From: Rehmannia glutinosa
Lineage: Eukaryota; Streptophyta; Magnoliopsida; Lamiales; Orobanchaceae
Reading direction: 5' to 3'
Length of the DNA: 64,000 bases
NCBI GenBank assembly: GCA_016081115.2
Contig: JABTTQ020000653.1
Span: forward strand, 1-64,000
Shown: positions 22,001 through 33,038 of the stretch, piece after piece
Layout: each line of letters opens with the position of its first letter
Numbering within the stretch: the stretch's first letter is position 1
Made by a program: the position numbers and the translations under genes
The notes under the pieces: model-generated
What the model saw: the letters and a program-made list of their open reading frames with translations, nothing else
Database searches by the model: none
What the model was told of the DNA's origin: nothing

Positions 22001-23095
22001 TTTCTCAAGCTCTGAACTCTTGAAGAGTCTTCTTCTTTTGGTCCTTACCAGAGGAATTTCTGGTTCGGATATAGTTTCCTCAGAATCTTGGGCGGCGGGG
22101 GCCGGTGCTACTTTCTTGGTCTGAGGAGCTGGCTTTCTTGGCTTGTCAGTCCCTTCTTTTTTGACAACCGGAGAAGGTATTTGAGGTTCCTTCTCGATGC
22201 GGATGCAAAGGGTGAGACACGGCCGCAAAGGGCAGTGATTCGACCAGGTAAAGGTGTGCGCTTGTTTTCACGCAGGGCGATTTTCTTTCTTTGTAGTCAT
22301 GAGCAGCTTTCTTCTTTGGAGGGGAGGAGACAGTTGTTTCTTCTAGGTCAGCTGATTACCCCTCACTTGTATTTGATATGAACATTTTCTTATTGACATG
22401 GAATGCCTTTCCATGTCGGAGTGGAACTCCTTTCACTTCCATCAACCGGCCAATCATAAGGCCATACCCTAAGGATCCTCCGAATGACCCATCTTCCTTG
22501 AAGGACTTATTTCCAATATTCTGGCAGAGTCTGCTGTATACAAACTCAGCTCAATTTACCTTCTTCTCTTCCATGATCGCAGCAATGACGATCAGCTTGG
22601 TTTTGGACAGCTGATTAAAGCTTCCAAACTTTATGTCTACACATTTGGCAACAATATCCAGCAGCTTATGGTAATCTTCCTTCAGCAGCTTCTTGTCTGC
22701 TGTGTAGACAACTTTAGCAGCACTCTCTGGTTTGACCACTTCCTTCCAGGCAGCAGCCAAGTTTACATCGGCTTCAAGTATCTCTGGCACTCCTTCCGAC
22801 GGCAGCAAACAATGCTCCGCAAGGTCTTCAGCAGTGATTGTAAACTCCTTTCCATGAACAGAGGACTTGATGCCCTCACCGTGAACCTCAACGTTCACGT
22901 AGAACTGTGCTACCTCCTCAACGTAAGTCATTTGAAACTCCATTGTGAGAAAGGGTTTGACCGGATTTTCGATTTTTTGTCTATCTTCTTCACGAGGGTT
23001 TCATCGGAACCCTGTTTGATCATTCCTTCAAAATCCACGGTAGAACCAGTGTGGATTTGCTTTCCCAACTTAGTGAAATCATAGGTAGTGGCCTT
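18975..23095 (-). pseudogene. E1 3' ORF: large env-position protein, broken
   Basis: Extra ORF downstream of pol, of unknown function. Domains in order: an N-terminal globular domain (about 22,380-23,095) with YVEEVAQFYVN, HGKEFTITAEDLAEHCLLP, KEDYHKLLDIVAKCVD and KFGSFNQLSKTKLIV; a Lys/Pro/Ala linker (22,100-22,230); a KRRRLFKSSELEKI segment near 22,020; a run of six aspartates followed by VIMLSPPYPDIQ near 21,690; EEEEEEEE near 21,590; a long Thr/Ala/Glu low-complexity part (20,450-21,350); coiled-coil helices (19,480-19,980); and a charged C-terminus. No signal peptide or hydrophobic membrane segment can be seen. The start codon found in E2 as ATG GCT is AAG GCC here (23,093-23,095), and at least six frame breaks follow. 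The C-terminal tail of E2 is absent and the frame ends in a duplicated UTR segment. Confidence 0.75.
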
Positions 23096-23631
23096 TTTTG
23101 AATTTTTCCGAATGAAACCTTAGAAATTTGCTTAGAATATTTGTAGGGTTTTTGAGAGAAAAGAGCTTTCTTTGCTTTTGGAGAGATGAACCGTTTGAAG
23201 AATGTGAGAGAGAAAACGGATGGAATGGTATATGTATGGGTTATGAAAGGACGTGCATACGGGTTTTGAAATTTGATCAAGATCAACGGCTCAGATTTAG
23301 CACGCCGATTAGCATTTAATTTCTCGCATTTAATGTGGCAGCATTTATATCCAATCATCGGCTTGGTCGTGCAGCTTTTGATTGTACCTATCATTCTTAA
23401 AACATTCCCGCTTAATAAAAACGACTGCGCTTTTGTCACTTAGCTCATAAATGACTCAGCTTACTCCTTAGCTGATTCAATTCTTCTTCTCTCTTTTCAC
23501 ATAGGTACTCAGCTGTCAGCTAACTCGATGCAGCTGATTTTCCGATACGACTGATTTACTTAGCTGGTTCATGACCTCAGCTCTATTTTCATCTTTTCTC
23601 GTCTATCTCTTCTCCTTGAGTCTTCTGAGTG
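23096..23631 (-). promoter_or_regulatory. Promoter and leader-like spacer before the E1 3' ORF
   Basis: About 540 bp without ORF between the pol stop and the 3' ORF start. On the minus strand it shows a TATA-like CCATACATATACC (23,228-23,240), then CT-rich leader (TTTTCTCTCTCACATTC near 23,200), an AAAACCCTACA telo-box-like motif near 23,140, and the start site. The spacing of TATA to start is about 135 bp, as in E2. Confidence 0.5.
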
Positions 23632-24325
23632 TCAATTCAGCTCAATTAACCCTAGCTCATGCTTAAGCTCTTCAAATCTTGATTCATATAATGGCTTTGT
23701 GAATATGTCAGCTAACTGTTTATCAGTTGAGATGTATTCCAAGGTGATGTCCTTCTTTTCAACATGATCTCTTGTAAAATGATATCTGACATCAATGTGC
23801 TTTGTTCTTGAGTGCAACACAGGATTTTGAGTGATTGCGATAGCACTTGTGTTATCACACATAATTGGAATCTCTTTTTCTTCAATTTCATAATCTCTCA
23901 CCGTTGTCTCATCCATAAGACTTGGGCACAACAAATGTCATAGCCTATGTACTCGGCCTTGCATGTGCATGTGGCTATTGAATTTTGCTTCTTGCTAAAC
24001 CAGAAACTAATCTGTTTCCAAGCATTTGACATGTACCAAGTACTTTTCTTCGTCAACTCTACATCCAAAGATAGTCGAGTCCGAGTAACCAATAAGCTTG
24101 AATCCTCCTTCCTTTGGATACCATAAGCCAACTTCCTGGCATCCCTTCAAGTATCCTAGGATTCTCTTGGCTGCAGTCATATGGCTTTCTTTTGGTGCAG
24201 ATTGAAATCTTGCACATACACCTACCGCAAAGGTGATGTCCGGCCTACTTGCCGTGTGAGAGAGAGCGGTGATCCAATGAGTGCTCAGATCTTGTTTGAT
24301 CCACAGGCTTGCCATCTGCATCCAT
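23632..24325 (-). pseudogene. E1 RNase H domain
   Basis: RNA-DNA hybrid cleavage domain at the C-terminus of pol. Visible blocks: GVCARFQSAPKESHMTAAKRILGYLKG (in parts, 24,130-24,215), the LIGYSDST segment near 24,085, AEYIGYD near 23,945, DNTSAIAITQNPVLHSRTKHIDVRYHF (in parts, 23,770-23,860) and the end KHELGLIELN with a stop at 23,632. Frameshifts occur near 24,000 and 23,930. The C-terminal part is open and well conserved with E3. Confidence 0.82.
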
Positions 24326-25300
24326 ATCCATCTTGACTGATGTATTCATTGGTATTTTCACAAAAGACTTCTCATCCATACCAAATTTCTTCATTAAATC
24401 TCTGGTATACTTTGTTTGACTTATGAAGGTTCCATCCTTCAGCTGTTTAACTTGAAGTCCTAGAAAGAATGTCACCTCTCCCATCATGCTCATTTCAAAT
24501 TTTACTTGCATGAGGTTTGAGAATTTATCACACAGCTCTTTGTTTGTGGATCAAAAAATAATGTCATCCACATATATTTGAACAAGCAGTATACTCTCTC
24601 CATCTTGGATTATGAAGAGTGTTCTATCCACTTTGCCTTTGGTGAATCCATTATCTGTCAGAAATTGAGATAATGTATCATACCATGCTCTAGGTGCCTG
24701 TTTCAATCCATATAGAGCTTTCTTGAGCTTTTACACTTTATCTCCAAGAGTCTTCTGCTAAAATCCTGGAGGTTGTTCAACATAGACTTCTTCTTCCAAT
24801 AATCCATTCAAGAATGCACTTTTTACATCCATTTGATATACAATGAAGTTCTTGTGTGCAGCATAGGCAAGAAACATCCTTATTGCTTCTAATCTTGCAA
24901 CAAGAGCAAATGTTTCATCAAAATATATACCTTCTTCTTGGCAATACCCTTTGGCTACCAATCTTGCTTTGTTTCTTACCACAGAACCGTCTTCATTCAT
25001 CTTATTTCTAAACACCCATTTTGTGCCAGTGACATTTTGATGGGTTGTTCTTTGCACCAATTCCAATACTTTATTTCTCTCAAATTGATCCAGCTCTTCT
25101 TGCATGGCTTGAATCCAATGTGTGTCATCCAGTGCTTGGGACACATCTTTAGGTTCTATTTGGGAAATAAAACAAGTGAACATTGCTTCTTGTTGAGCTC
25201 TGGATCTGTTCTTACACCATCTCTTACATCTCCAATGACTAGCTCGTGGATGGTCTCTCAGCCCATCTCACATCGGGTTGGAGTAAGTTAGTTTGGTTTC
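24245..25300 (-). pseudogene. E1 reverse transcriptase
   Basis: Copia RT. Open segment 24,758-25,183 has SQIEPKDVSQALDD, TKWVFRNKMNEDGSV, RLVAKGYCQEEGI and YQMDVKSAFLNG. After a stop following VEQPPGF and another in KV-KLKKALY, the frame continues with LKQAPRAWYDTLSQF and the catalytic YVDD (near 24,560), which is intact but is followed by a stop in IIF-STNKEL. FEMSMMGEVTFFLGLQ and KYTRDLMKKFG end the domain near 24,390. At least three stops block translation. Confidence 0.88.
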
Positions 25301-26543
25301 ATGCGTCTTTGATTGTGTTTTCTTGAGCGACTCTTTCATCATCACTTAGCCGCAGATTTTCCATTGTCTTTGAGATTCAACTATCTCATCTTCACCATGA
25401 TTAATTGCTCCGCTTTCAGCTTCAACATAGGGACTCTTCGCATTTGGCTATCGATTCAAATTTTATCGCCTAACTCCTCAATGTCTTCTCCATTTACATT
25501 AGGTTCATCAAACACCACATGGATAGACTCTTCTGTGACCATTGTCCTTTTGTTCAGCACTCTATAGGCTTTGCTTTCAGCTGAGTATCCCAAGAAGATA
25601 CCTTCATTAGCTTTAACATCAAACGCCTTTAGATTATCCTTCCCATTGTTGTGGATGAAGCATTTACATCCAAACGTTCTAAAGTATCCAACATTTGGCT
25701 TTCTCCCTGTCCAAATTTCATAGGGAGTCTTTGTCAGCTGTCTAGTAATCATGCATCTATTTTAAGTATAGCATGCAGTATTGATGGCTTCAGCCCAAAA
25801 TCTTATTGGCAATCCAGCTTCAACTAACATGGTTCTTGCAGCTTCCTTGAGAGTTCTGTTCCTTCTTTCTGCTACTCCATTCTGCTGTGGAGTCCTTGCT
25901 GCAGATATTTCATGAGCAATACCATTTTCAACACAATACTGAGTTATTATTCCATTGACAACTTAGTTCCTCTGTCAGATCTTATCTTTATAATGGTTTG
26001 ACTCTTCTCATTTTGAACTCTTTTCATCAGTTGGGGTAATTTCTGCAAGGTTTCCTTCTTTTTACACATGAAGATTGTCCATGTATATCTTGAATAATCA
26101 TCCACCACTACTAGAGTGTATTTTTTTCCACTTATGCTAGCTGTCTCAACTGGGCCAAATAGATCCATGTGTAACAGATGCAATATCCTTGTTGAAGATG
26201 GACTTGACTTCTCTTTAAATGATGATTTAATCTGCTTTCCCATCTAGCATGCATCACAAACACTTTCTTTCTTGTACACTGAGTCTGGTAATCCTTCTAC
26301 AAGATTACTCCTTGCAAGCTTGTTGATTGTCTTGAAATTTAGGTGACTCAGCTTCTTGTGCCACAGCCAACTTGATTCTGTTGTACTCTTTGCTAGCAGA
26401 CAAATGCTTGGTGTGGCAGTTGACCAATCTACCACATACATGTTCTTTTGTCTGGATCCTTGCAACACCACTTCATTTGATTCAGTGTCTTTGATTTGGC
26501 ATACTCCTATTGAATCCAACATTATAGCCCTTGTCACAGAGTT
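25301..26543 (-). pseudogene. E1 integrase (GAG-preintegrase, core, C-terminal part)
   Basis: Inserts element cDNA. The zinc-binding HHCC region is at 26,244-26,537 (HKKLSHLN and CDAC). The core, 25,947-26,243, has the first catalytic Asp in HMDLFGP and the second in RSDRG, but continues as TKLS where E2 has TEFLN. A stop and frame change follow; the third catalytic residue lies in the decayed stretch 25,860-25,940. The C-terminal block 25,456-25,752 carries TPYEIWTGRKPNV and FGCKCFIHNNGKDNLKAF. Not functional. Confidence 0.88.
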
Positions 26544-26800
26544 GACTGATGCTTAACAACTTGAAATTAAGACCTTCAACGTATGCAACATCTGTGATTT
26601 CTAATCCATTTTTCTTAATGGATCCAGTGCCTCTAATTTCCCCTGGAGCTGCATTTCCTCCAAATATGACTTTTGCACCTCTGATCTCCTTGAATTTTGA
26701 CAGATTTTTCTTATTTCCTGTCATGTGTCTGGAACAGCCACTATCCATGTACCAGGTTCCTTGGCACTCATTGCTCCTTGAACCTGCAATCAAGGAAATT
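26482..26800 (-). pseudogene. E1 aspartic protease
   Basis: Processes the Gag-Pol polyprotein. The active-site WYMDSGCSRHMTG is intact near 26,735-26,775. The open segment continues through KVIFGGN and ISDVAYVEGL-like sequence to the preintegrase domain. It is separated by frameshifts from gag on the right and from integrase on the left. Confidence 0.85.
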
Positions 26801-27860
26801 AGTTTTTAGGTACCCATACTTGCCTGGGTCCTGAGGGGTTAGTGCTGTAAGATGATCCAACCAACCTATAGCCAAATGATTTGACTCTAAGGGGTTGCCA
26901 TCTATCTGTGCCATAATCATAATTTACTTTGGCAAATTAATTGGGGGCTTTAGGTTCATACAACTATCTCTTTTGTCTGTATGCCTGTGTGTGTGTTTTA
27001 GCAATTGCCTTCTTTGGGTAATTGTGATATCTCTGAGTGTAGTGCTTGGGTGCATATGTGTGCTGATAGTAACTCTTTTGCCTTTGGAATGACCTTTGTC
27101 GAGTTCTAGGCCTTTGCCGTTTAGGCTTGTATTCCATAGGTTTTTGCTGATATTTCATATTATTTCAATCAGCTTGACTTGGGTAGTTTCTACCATTCCC
27201 ATCATTTGTGTTCCTTTGATAAAACTTCTAGGGATTTTGGTAGCTCTGTTTCTTCTTTACAGAGTACTTCCTGTGTGGAGTTTGCTGAGGAACTCACGAT
27301 TTCTTCCAGTGCCCTCTCAAAGATACTCAACTGGTTGTTTTCCTTTTCCTTTATATCCAAGGCCAGTTTGTTTGTGATTGTGCTTTGGAATAACTGTGTG
27401 TGCAATATTTGGTGTCTTGGATTTTTGAGATGCTTCATTACTTGAGGATTCTTTTTCCAAGATCACTCTTGGAGTTTGACTATGCACAAAGGAATTGAAT
27501 CCTTCAGCTCTTTGTTCTCATCAGCTATGTGACATAGAGTACTTAGCTCCTTAGTCAGCCGTGAGTTTTGGCTTTTGAGCTGGCTGTTTTGCTCATTTAA
27601 TAGTGAGTGAGAGGATTTAATGTGCTCAAAATCTTTCATCATTTTGCCTAATGAATCATAAAGATCAGTAGGTGATGAAGTGTGAGTGTCACAATCACTA
27701 TCACTAGAATCTGAATGAGATGAGTTAGAGTGTACCTCATCTTCTTGGTCCGGCTGATCTTGTTCTTTAGGCATTAGACATATTAAGGCTTCTTCTTCAG
27801 AGTCACTTGTGTAGTCAGCTTCACTACTCTCTGAGTCTGCTGCTTCTTTTGACTTAGTCA
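26801..27860 (-). pseudogene. E1 gag-protease linker (Ser/Asp-rich, coiled coil, Lys/Tyr-rich)
   Basis: Spacer between the zinc knuckle and protease typical of Sireviruses. It runs from an acidic Ser/Asp-rich stretch (HSNSSHSDSSDSDCDTH, 27,700-27,770), to a coiled-coil-like segment (MMKDFEHIKSSH, LLNEQNSQL near 27,590), to a His/Tyr/Gln-rich segment (QRYHNYPKKAIAK near 26,990-27,040). E3 has the same order as one 379-codon open frame; in E1 stops and frameshifts split it. Confidence 0.75.
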
Positions 27861-27864
27861 GACG

Positions 27865-28983
27865 TTAGATCTCGCAGACCAACATTGCTCTTTTCTTTTC
27901 TTGCCTTCTTTCTCTGAAGATTTTTCTTTCTTCTTCATTCCTGTATTTATTGACTACATGATATGGACAGTCAATGGCAAAGTGTCCTGGTTGTCTGCAA
28001 TTCCAAGATAAGTTTTCAACTTTTTGATCAGCTCTCTCATTTCTTGGGTTGTCAGCTCTTTGATATTCGACCTTTTGATAGTCAGCTCTCTTTGGTGGCC
28101 TATCTTCCCTTGACTTGGAGGGAGCTGAATGCCTTTTGGAGGATTCACCTTTGTTTCTTTTGTAGTTCTTGTTGAAGAACTTGTTGAATCTTTTAACCAT
28201 CAAGGCAATCTCCTCCTGGTCAATGACTTCTTTGGTCTCAGCTCTCTTCCCTTCCTTGACTATGAGTGCAGCTGTTTTGGGTACAACTATCTCCTCTTGA
28301 TCCTTTCTTCTCAGCTCAAACTCATAGGCTTTGAGGTTTGAGAATAGTTCATGATTGGATGTTTTTGATAGGTCCATCGAGTGCCTTAGAGCCATGGTCT
28401 TCATTTCCCACTCAGCTGGGAGGCTCCTTAATGTCTTCATACACATCTCCTTTTGTGTGTATTCTTTCCCAAGTGCTGAGAGCTCATTTGTAATTTCAGT
28501 GAATCTAGCACCCAACTGGTCCATCGTTTCACCTGCAAGCATTTTAAAGTTTTCAAATTTTTGAACAACAACAGATAATTTGTTTTCCTTGATTTTCTCA
28601 GATCCTTCACAAATTAGGGTTAGTTTATCCCAGATTTCTTTAGCTGTCTTGCAAGATTTGACTTTGTTGAACATGGCTTTGTCCAAAGTCTTGTAAAGTA
28701 TATCCTTGGCCACATTGTCCAAGTTGTATCGTTTTCTATCATCATTTGTCCATTCAGCTCTTGGTTTTTCAACCATAGCTAGTCTGGGAGGAGCGAGCTT
28801 CTTTCTTCTCGCCTCAGCAGCCTCTCCTTGCGGTGTGTTCACCTTCATTATTTGTAGTGGCCTATCCTCTATCACTATCCACATCTCATCATGTAAAGCT
28901 GATAGATGAGCCTGCATACGTATTTTCCAGTCATCAAATGCTTCAATGGTATACATAGGAATGCGTGTCAAATTTGCTCCCAT
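27865..28983 (-). CDS. gag: E1 gag (capsid, nucleocapsid)
   Basis: One open frame of 372 codons from ATG at 28,983 to a stop after LVCEI. The start MGANLTRIPMY lies about 110 bp from the PBS and matches E3. It has a copia gag N-terminus with FDDWKIRMQAHL, a UBN2-type capsid region (FNKVKSCKTAKEIWDKL, residues about 100-125), a basic segment RFNKFFNKNYKRNKGE near residue 270, and a zinc knuckle near residue 330. The knuckle reads SWNCRQPGHFAIDC: the first Cys of CX2CX4HX4C is Ser, so zinc binding is probably lost. It ends just after the knuckle; the Gag-Pol linker follows in a different frame. Confidence 0.9.
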   Translation of the reverse strand: MGANLTRIPMYTIEAFDDWKIRMQAHLSALHDEMWIVIEDRPLQIMKVNTPQGEAAEARRKKLAPPRLAMVEKPRAEWTNDDRKRYNLDNVAKDILYKTLDKAMFNKVKSCKTAKEIWDKLTLICEGSEKIKENKLSVVVQKFENFKMLAGETMDQLGARFTEITNELSALGKEYTQKEMCMKTLRSLPAEWEMKTMALRHSMDLSKTSNHELFSNLKAYEFELRRKDQEEIVVPKTAALIVKEGKRAETKEVIDQEEIALMVKRFNKFFNKNYKRNKGESSKRHSAPSKSREDRPPKRADYQKVEYQRADNPRNERADQKVENLSWNCRQPGHFAIDCPYHVVNKYRNEEERKIFRERRQEKKRAMLVCEI

Positions 28984-29097
28984 GATAATAACTTAGCAAA
29001 AAAAATGGCTTTTGAAAGATCAAGTGTTAAAAAAAACTTCTTTGAAAGATTGGAGATCTAGTTCAGTAACCAGTGCGGAAGGCTCAATGAACCAACC

Positions 29098-29109
29098 GCT
29101 CTGATACCA
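29098..29109 (-). promoter_or_regulatory. E1 primer-binding site
   Basis: Minus-strand TGGTATCAGAGC, the exact complement of the 3' end of initiator-Met tRNA, two bases from the LTR edge. Confidence 0.95.
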
Positions 29110-29111
29110 CT

Positions 29112-30680
29112 TGTAGGTTCCAAGGGGGTGTGAGTAAGGTTTAGAAGGTGGGGGTTGAATAAACCTTACCAAATTTTCGATTTTAGTCCTTTTAAAATAT
29201 TACAGATTTAAATACACATGTATGTCCTTGATGGACAGCTAAGTTAGTTAACCAACAGAGTTAGTCACTCTACAGACTCAATTGAGCTGTTGATATAATA
29301 ACTCAACTGTTTAGTTTAAACCTTAACTTGGCTGTGATGAGATTTTCAGCGGAAGACTTAATACCCTTGAATTTGGTTTAAGTTTGTTTTAACACTTGGT
29401 TTTAGCACTTTGTTAATTATCAATTGAATAGCAAATTATCAACAGATATTAAATGATATGCAGAAAGTAAATGCTGAAATGTAAATGACAAAATAATTTT
29501 TATAGAGGTTCGAAGATGGGGTAATTCTTCTAATCCTCTCTTCTCCAACTCCTAGAGGAATCCACTAAGTATTGATCAGAGTACAAAGTGGTTATCAGTC
29601 CAGATGCAAGTCTTGATCACATAGCTAACTTGATCCTTTGGGACTCACCGAGATGCCTTGGTCACATGGCTTCTCGTCCGACTCGAACCTTCTTCACAGG
29701 GTAGTGCCTTGCTACTTCAGCTTACCTGCTCAAGTTTCTTGGATTTGATCACGAAGCCCTCCAATAACTTGAGACTGGTTCGACCTTGAACTTTTCTACA
29801 ATCCTCCTTGGAATGTAGACCCCTTTTGATTCTTCAAAAGTTTCCTCTTCAACAGTTTGAAGTTGTCTTTCCTTCATAGCTTGGTGTTGGATTGATTTCC
29901 TTCGAAATTTAGGCTTGAGGATTTGCTTGAATAACTTCAGAATATTTTTGCAGGTTACAAATTGAATGATAGCTTGAATGTTCGTGGTTCAGATGACCTT
30001 TTCTTAAAGTGATTCCTCTGCCTTTTATATTGAGCTTTAAAAAATCTGCCCGTTGAAGAGATAGGCTGATTTCAAAAGTCACTTGTGTTCGTTGGCTTGT
30101 CTTGTTGCAATTCTTGATATTGACATTTCCTCATATTAAATAAACCTTCAACTTTTCAGATTCTGACACAAGTGCAGAGCTTCCCATTGGTTTATTCCTT
30201 TTGCACGCTTCTGGGACTGAGCACTTTAAGATATTGCAACATGGAAGTATTACTTATTTAAGTAACCTTCTTGACTTCTGTGCAACGGATTCTTTTCAGT
30301 TGTCTTGACTTGACTGGAGTTCCTTAACTTCCCCAGGTGACTTCGGGTCAGCTCCCAATCATTGGATGACTCATCTGTCACTTCAACTTGAGACTTGGCT
30401 ATCTTGAGTTGACTTGACTGACACTTCACACAGCTGTATCATAGCTGCTACTCCTTCAGTCGAGTTCTTGTCTTTTTTTCCTTGCTATACTCAGCTGCTT
30501 CACATCGGAGACTTCATCCCAGTGTTCAGTTGACTTCTTGTATGTCTAGGCGTAGCTGACTTGACTCAGCTAGTACAACCCTATCTATTACAATACAAAT
30601 TACAAAGAAAATGGGATGCCAATTTTCTAGTCTAAGTTTTACATGGCATTCATCAAAATCTAAACAATAAATTCCCAACA
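29112..30680 (-). repeat. E1 5' LTR
   Basis: Plus-strand edges TGTAGGTTCC and TTCCCAACA. Contains the TATA box at 30,021-30,030. It would drive transcription of gag-pol on the minus strand. Confidence 0.95.
30021..30030 (-). promoter_or_regulatory. Sirevirus LTR TATA box (E1)
   Basis: Minus-strand ATATAAAAGG. The same site reads CTATAAAAGG in the 3' LTR, at 36,867-36,876 in E2, CTATAAAAAG at 55,883 in E3 and CTATAAAAG at 32,159 in the plus-oriented LTR. Conservation across five LTRs supports promoter function. Confidence 0.75.
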
Positions 30681-30685
30681 GACAT
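30681..30685. repeat. Target-site duplication of E1, right
   Basis: GACAT, identical to 17,190-17,194. Confidence 0.92.
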
Positions 30686-31077
30686 CGAATTAAGCAAAAC
30701 AAAAGATATAAACTAAGAGGATATAACATTTCTTGTCAGGATGGATCATTCTTCAAAGTCTTGAACTCTTGTGCCTTCGTTGATGCGAAAGGTCTTGTGT
30801 TGTTCCTTATTGAATTGTGTTTCTCTCTCAGAAGTATGTGTAATTGTGTATTTCCAGGCGTAAATTCATCATTGGAGGTGTAGGGCTTGTTCTTCATTTT
30901 ATAGATGCTTTGGAGATCTCAGGTAGTGTCTCGATGAAATTAGGAATCAAAATCCACTGCCAGATAATATTAATACACGGTCTGGTCGTGTAAGTTGTTT
31001 TTTGTCTCATTTTCTCTAAGGCAAAGTACACAACCGTGTGCTATTAAATGGTTGGGTCATTTATTCCATCTCTAACG
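30686..31077 (-). repeat. Athila-like LTR, right part (after E1)
   Basis: Continuation of 16,463-17,194. Compare CTTGTCAGGATGGAT at 30,734 with 11,293. It stops near 31,077, where Tat-type gag sequence of the other strand begins, so the 5' end of this LTR is truncated. Confidence 0.65.
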
Positions 31078-31219
31078 ATCAGGAGGAGAGATAAGAAGGT
31101 CGTGGTGAGAACCCAAATCGTGAGGAGCCACCACCAGTTGAAGAATCTCAAAGGCGTGCCACCTAAATTTAGCTAGCTCACGGGCTACGGTGTTGATAAA
31201 GAGGGGTCCCTTGGCTCCA

Positions 31220-31557
31220 ATGTTCTTATTTGAACCATTTCAATCAGGAATCAAGACCTTCAACTTCCCGGAGTATGATGGAACTAGAGACCCGTAGGAA
31301 CACTTGGACAAATTCTATGCCAAAACGGATCTCTACAACATGATAGATGCCTCTTACTGTAAGGTATTCTGCACTACTCTGACCAAATGGGCACTGACAT
31401 ATTACAATCAGCTCTCTGTGGGATCGATCTCCGGGATGGACAAGCTCACAGAGGTGTTCGTGCATCAGTTCTCTATCAACACAAAATGCCCCAAGACCAT
31501 TTCTCACCTCTTTCAGGTGAAGTAAAAGGAAGGAGAGACACTACGGGAGTTCATGAA
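31220..31557 (+). pseudogene. Tat-type Ty3/gypsy gag, N-terminal part
   Basis: Retrotransposon-gag domain. Plus-strand reading: PFQSGIKTFNFPEYDGTRDP, a stop, EHLDKFYAKTDLYNM, LTKWALTYYNQL, GSISGMDKL, then a KEGETLREF block that ends at 31,557, where a Sirevirus LTR starts. The motif pattern (YDGT.DP.EHL, ...L..GSI, KEGE.LREF) is typical of the Tat/Ogre group. One stop replaces the residue after DP and another follows LFQVK. Confidence 0.75.
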
Positions 31558-33038
31558 TGTTGGGAAATTTATATAATAGATTTTGATGATACCATGTAAA
31601 ACTTAGATTAGGAAGTTGGCACCTCAATCCTACTGTAAATCAACTTGTAATAGATAAGGTTATATAAGATGAGTCGAAGGCAACCAAGTTGAAGAATGCA
31701 GGAATCGACTGAAGACCAAGATGAAGAATCAGTTGTGTGGCAGCTAAGTGAAGTGAAGACAAGTCTCAGTCAAGTGATTAGAAGGTTGTTTCTGTCAGTT
31801 GACAGACAGTTAAGTCATTCCTAATTGATTGGAGCTTACTCAAGACAAAGGGGTAAAGCAGCTGTCAAAGTCAAAGTCGAGTGTGATGGATCTGTTGCAC
31901 ACAAGTCAAGGATATTACTTATTATAGTAATACCTCCATACTGGAGTGCTTAAAGTGCTCATCCCAGAAGTGTGCAAAGAGAATAAACCAATGGGAAGCA
32001 CTGAGCATGTGTCAGAACCTGAAAAGCTTCAGAGTTCAATTAAACTAGGATATGTCACCATCACCTACTGCACATCAAGACAAGACAAGCCAACGACCTC
32101 AAACTGCAGTTTGAAAAATACATCTATCTCTTCAATGGATATATTTTTCAAACAAGCACTATAAAAGACTGAGGAATACATTGAGAGAAGGTTACGAATG
32201 CAAGCAAAGAAATACACACTAACCTGCAAAGCAAGAGAAAAAATCTACCAAACATTCTATTCAAATCCTCAAGCCTAAACTCGAATGAAATCAATCGAAC
32301 ACACTTAGTGAAGGAAAGACAACTTCAAACTTTTGAAGAGAAAAACTTGTTTAAAAGAACACGGGGTCTACACTCCAAGGTTGAAGGAGGTGTAGCGAGG
32401 TTCCAGTTTGAATCACAAGATTTAGACTCGTTGGAGGGCTGTGTGAACAAATCCAAGAGTTTGAAGGAGCTGAAGTAGCAAGACAGTTGTTTTGTGAAGA
32501 CGCTGAGTCCCAGAAGCAAAGCTAGCTGTGTGATCAAGGCCTAGCTTGGACTGTCACCGTTTTGTAACAAAGTCACAGTTATATTAGTGGATTCCTCCAG
32601 GGGTTGGAGAAAAGTGGATTACAGGGATTACCCCATTCTCGAACCACTATAAAATTTGCTTTGTGTCTTTTACATTCAACACTTTAATTCTTGCATATCT
32701 ATATTGATGTTTGTTTAATTTGCTAAGTCAGCTGATAATAACTAAGCTTAAAACAAGTGTTGAAAAACATATTTCAAACAAGGATGAAAGTCTTCCGCTA
32801 TAAAAACCGAGTCTACTGAATATTTAAAAGGTTAACTAGATCAGCTGAGTTATCTTATCAACAGCTCAGTCAAGTCTGTTGAGTGACTAACTCTGTTGTG
32901 CAAGTAAACTAAGTTCTCCACCAAGGACCCAACTGACTTTTGGTAAAAACTCTGACTTTAAAAGGACTAAATCGAAAAGTTGGTAAAGTCATTCAACCCC
33001 CCTTCTAGACTTTACATTATCACCCCTTGGGACCAACA
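31558..33038 (+). repeat. Solo Sirevirus LTR, plus orientation
   Basis: A 1,481-bp LTR (TGTTGGGAAA...GACCAACA), reverse-oriented relative to E1-E3, with the TATA box CTATAAAAG at 32,159-32,167. No element body is attached. It interrupts the Tat-type gag. The flanks ATGAA and TGAGA are not a convincing TSD, and about 40 gag codons appear to be missing, so a deletion accompanied or followed the insertion. Confidence 0.88.

Larger units (their letters stand above)
17195..30680 (-). mobile_element. E1: complete Sirevirus (Ty1/copia) with TSD
   Basis: A 13,486-bp element bounded by LTRs of 1,567 bp (17,195-18,761) and 1,569 bp (29,112-30,680) with TG...CA ends and a perfect 5-bp TSD (GACAT). Minus-strand order: 5' LTR, iMet PBS, gag, protease, integrase, RT, RNase H, 3' ORF, PPT, 3' LTR. 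This order and the gag linker type fit the Sirevirus/SIRE lineage. Every coding block has stops or frameshifts, so it is structurally complete but not autonomous. It inserted in an older Athila-like LTR. Confidence 0.95.

Noticed and set aside
18975..23095. Calling the 3' ORF an envelope glycoprotein
   Set aside because: Position fits, but no signal peptide, cleavage site or membrane helix is visible, and composition is charged and low-complexity.
29098..29109. tRNA gene at the iMet-like sequences
   Set aside because: Only 12 bases complementary to a tRNA 3' end are present, directly beside LTR edges; they are primer-binding sites.
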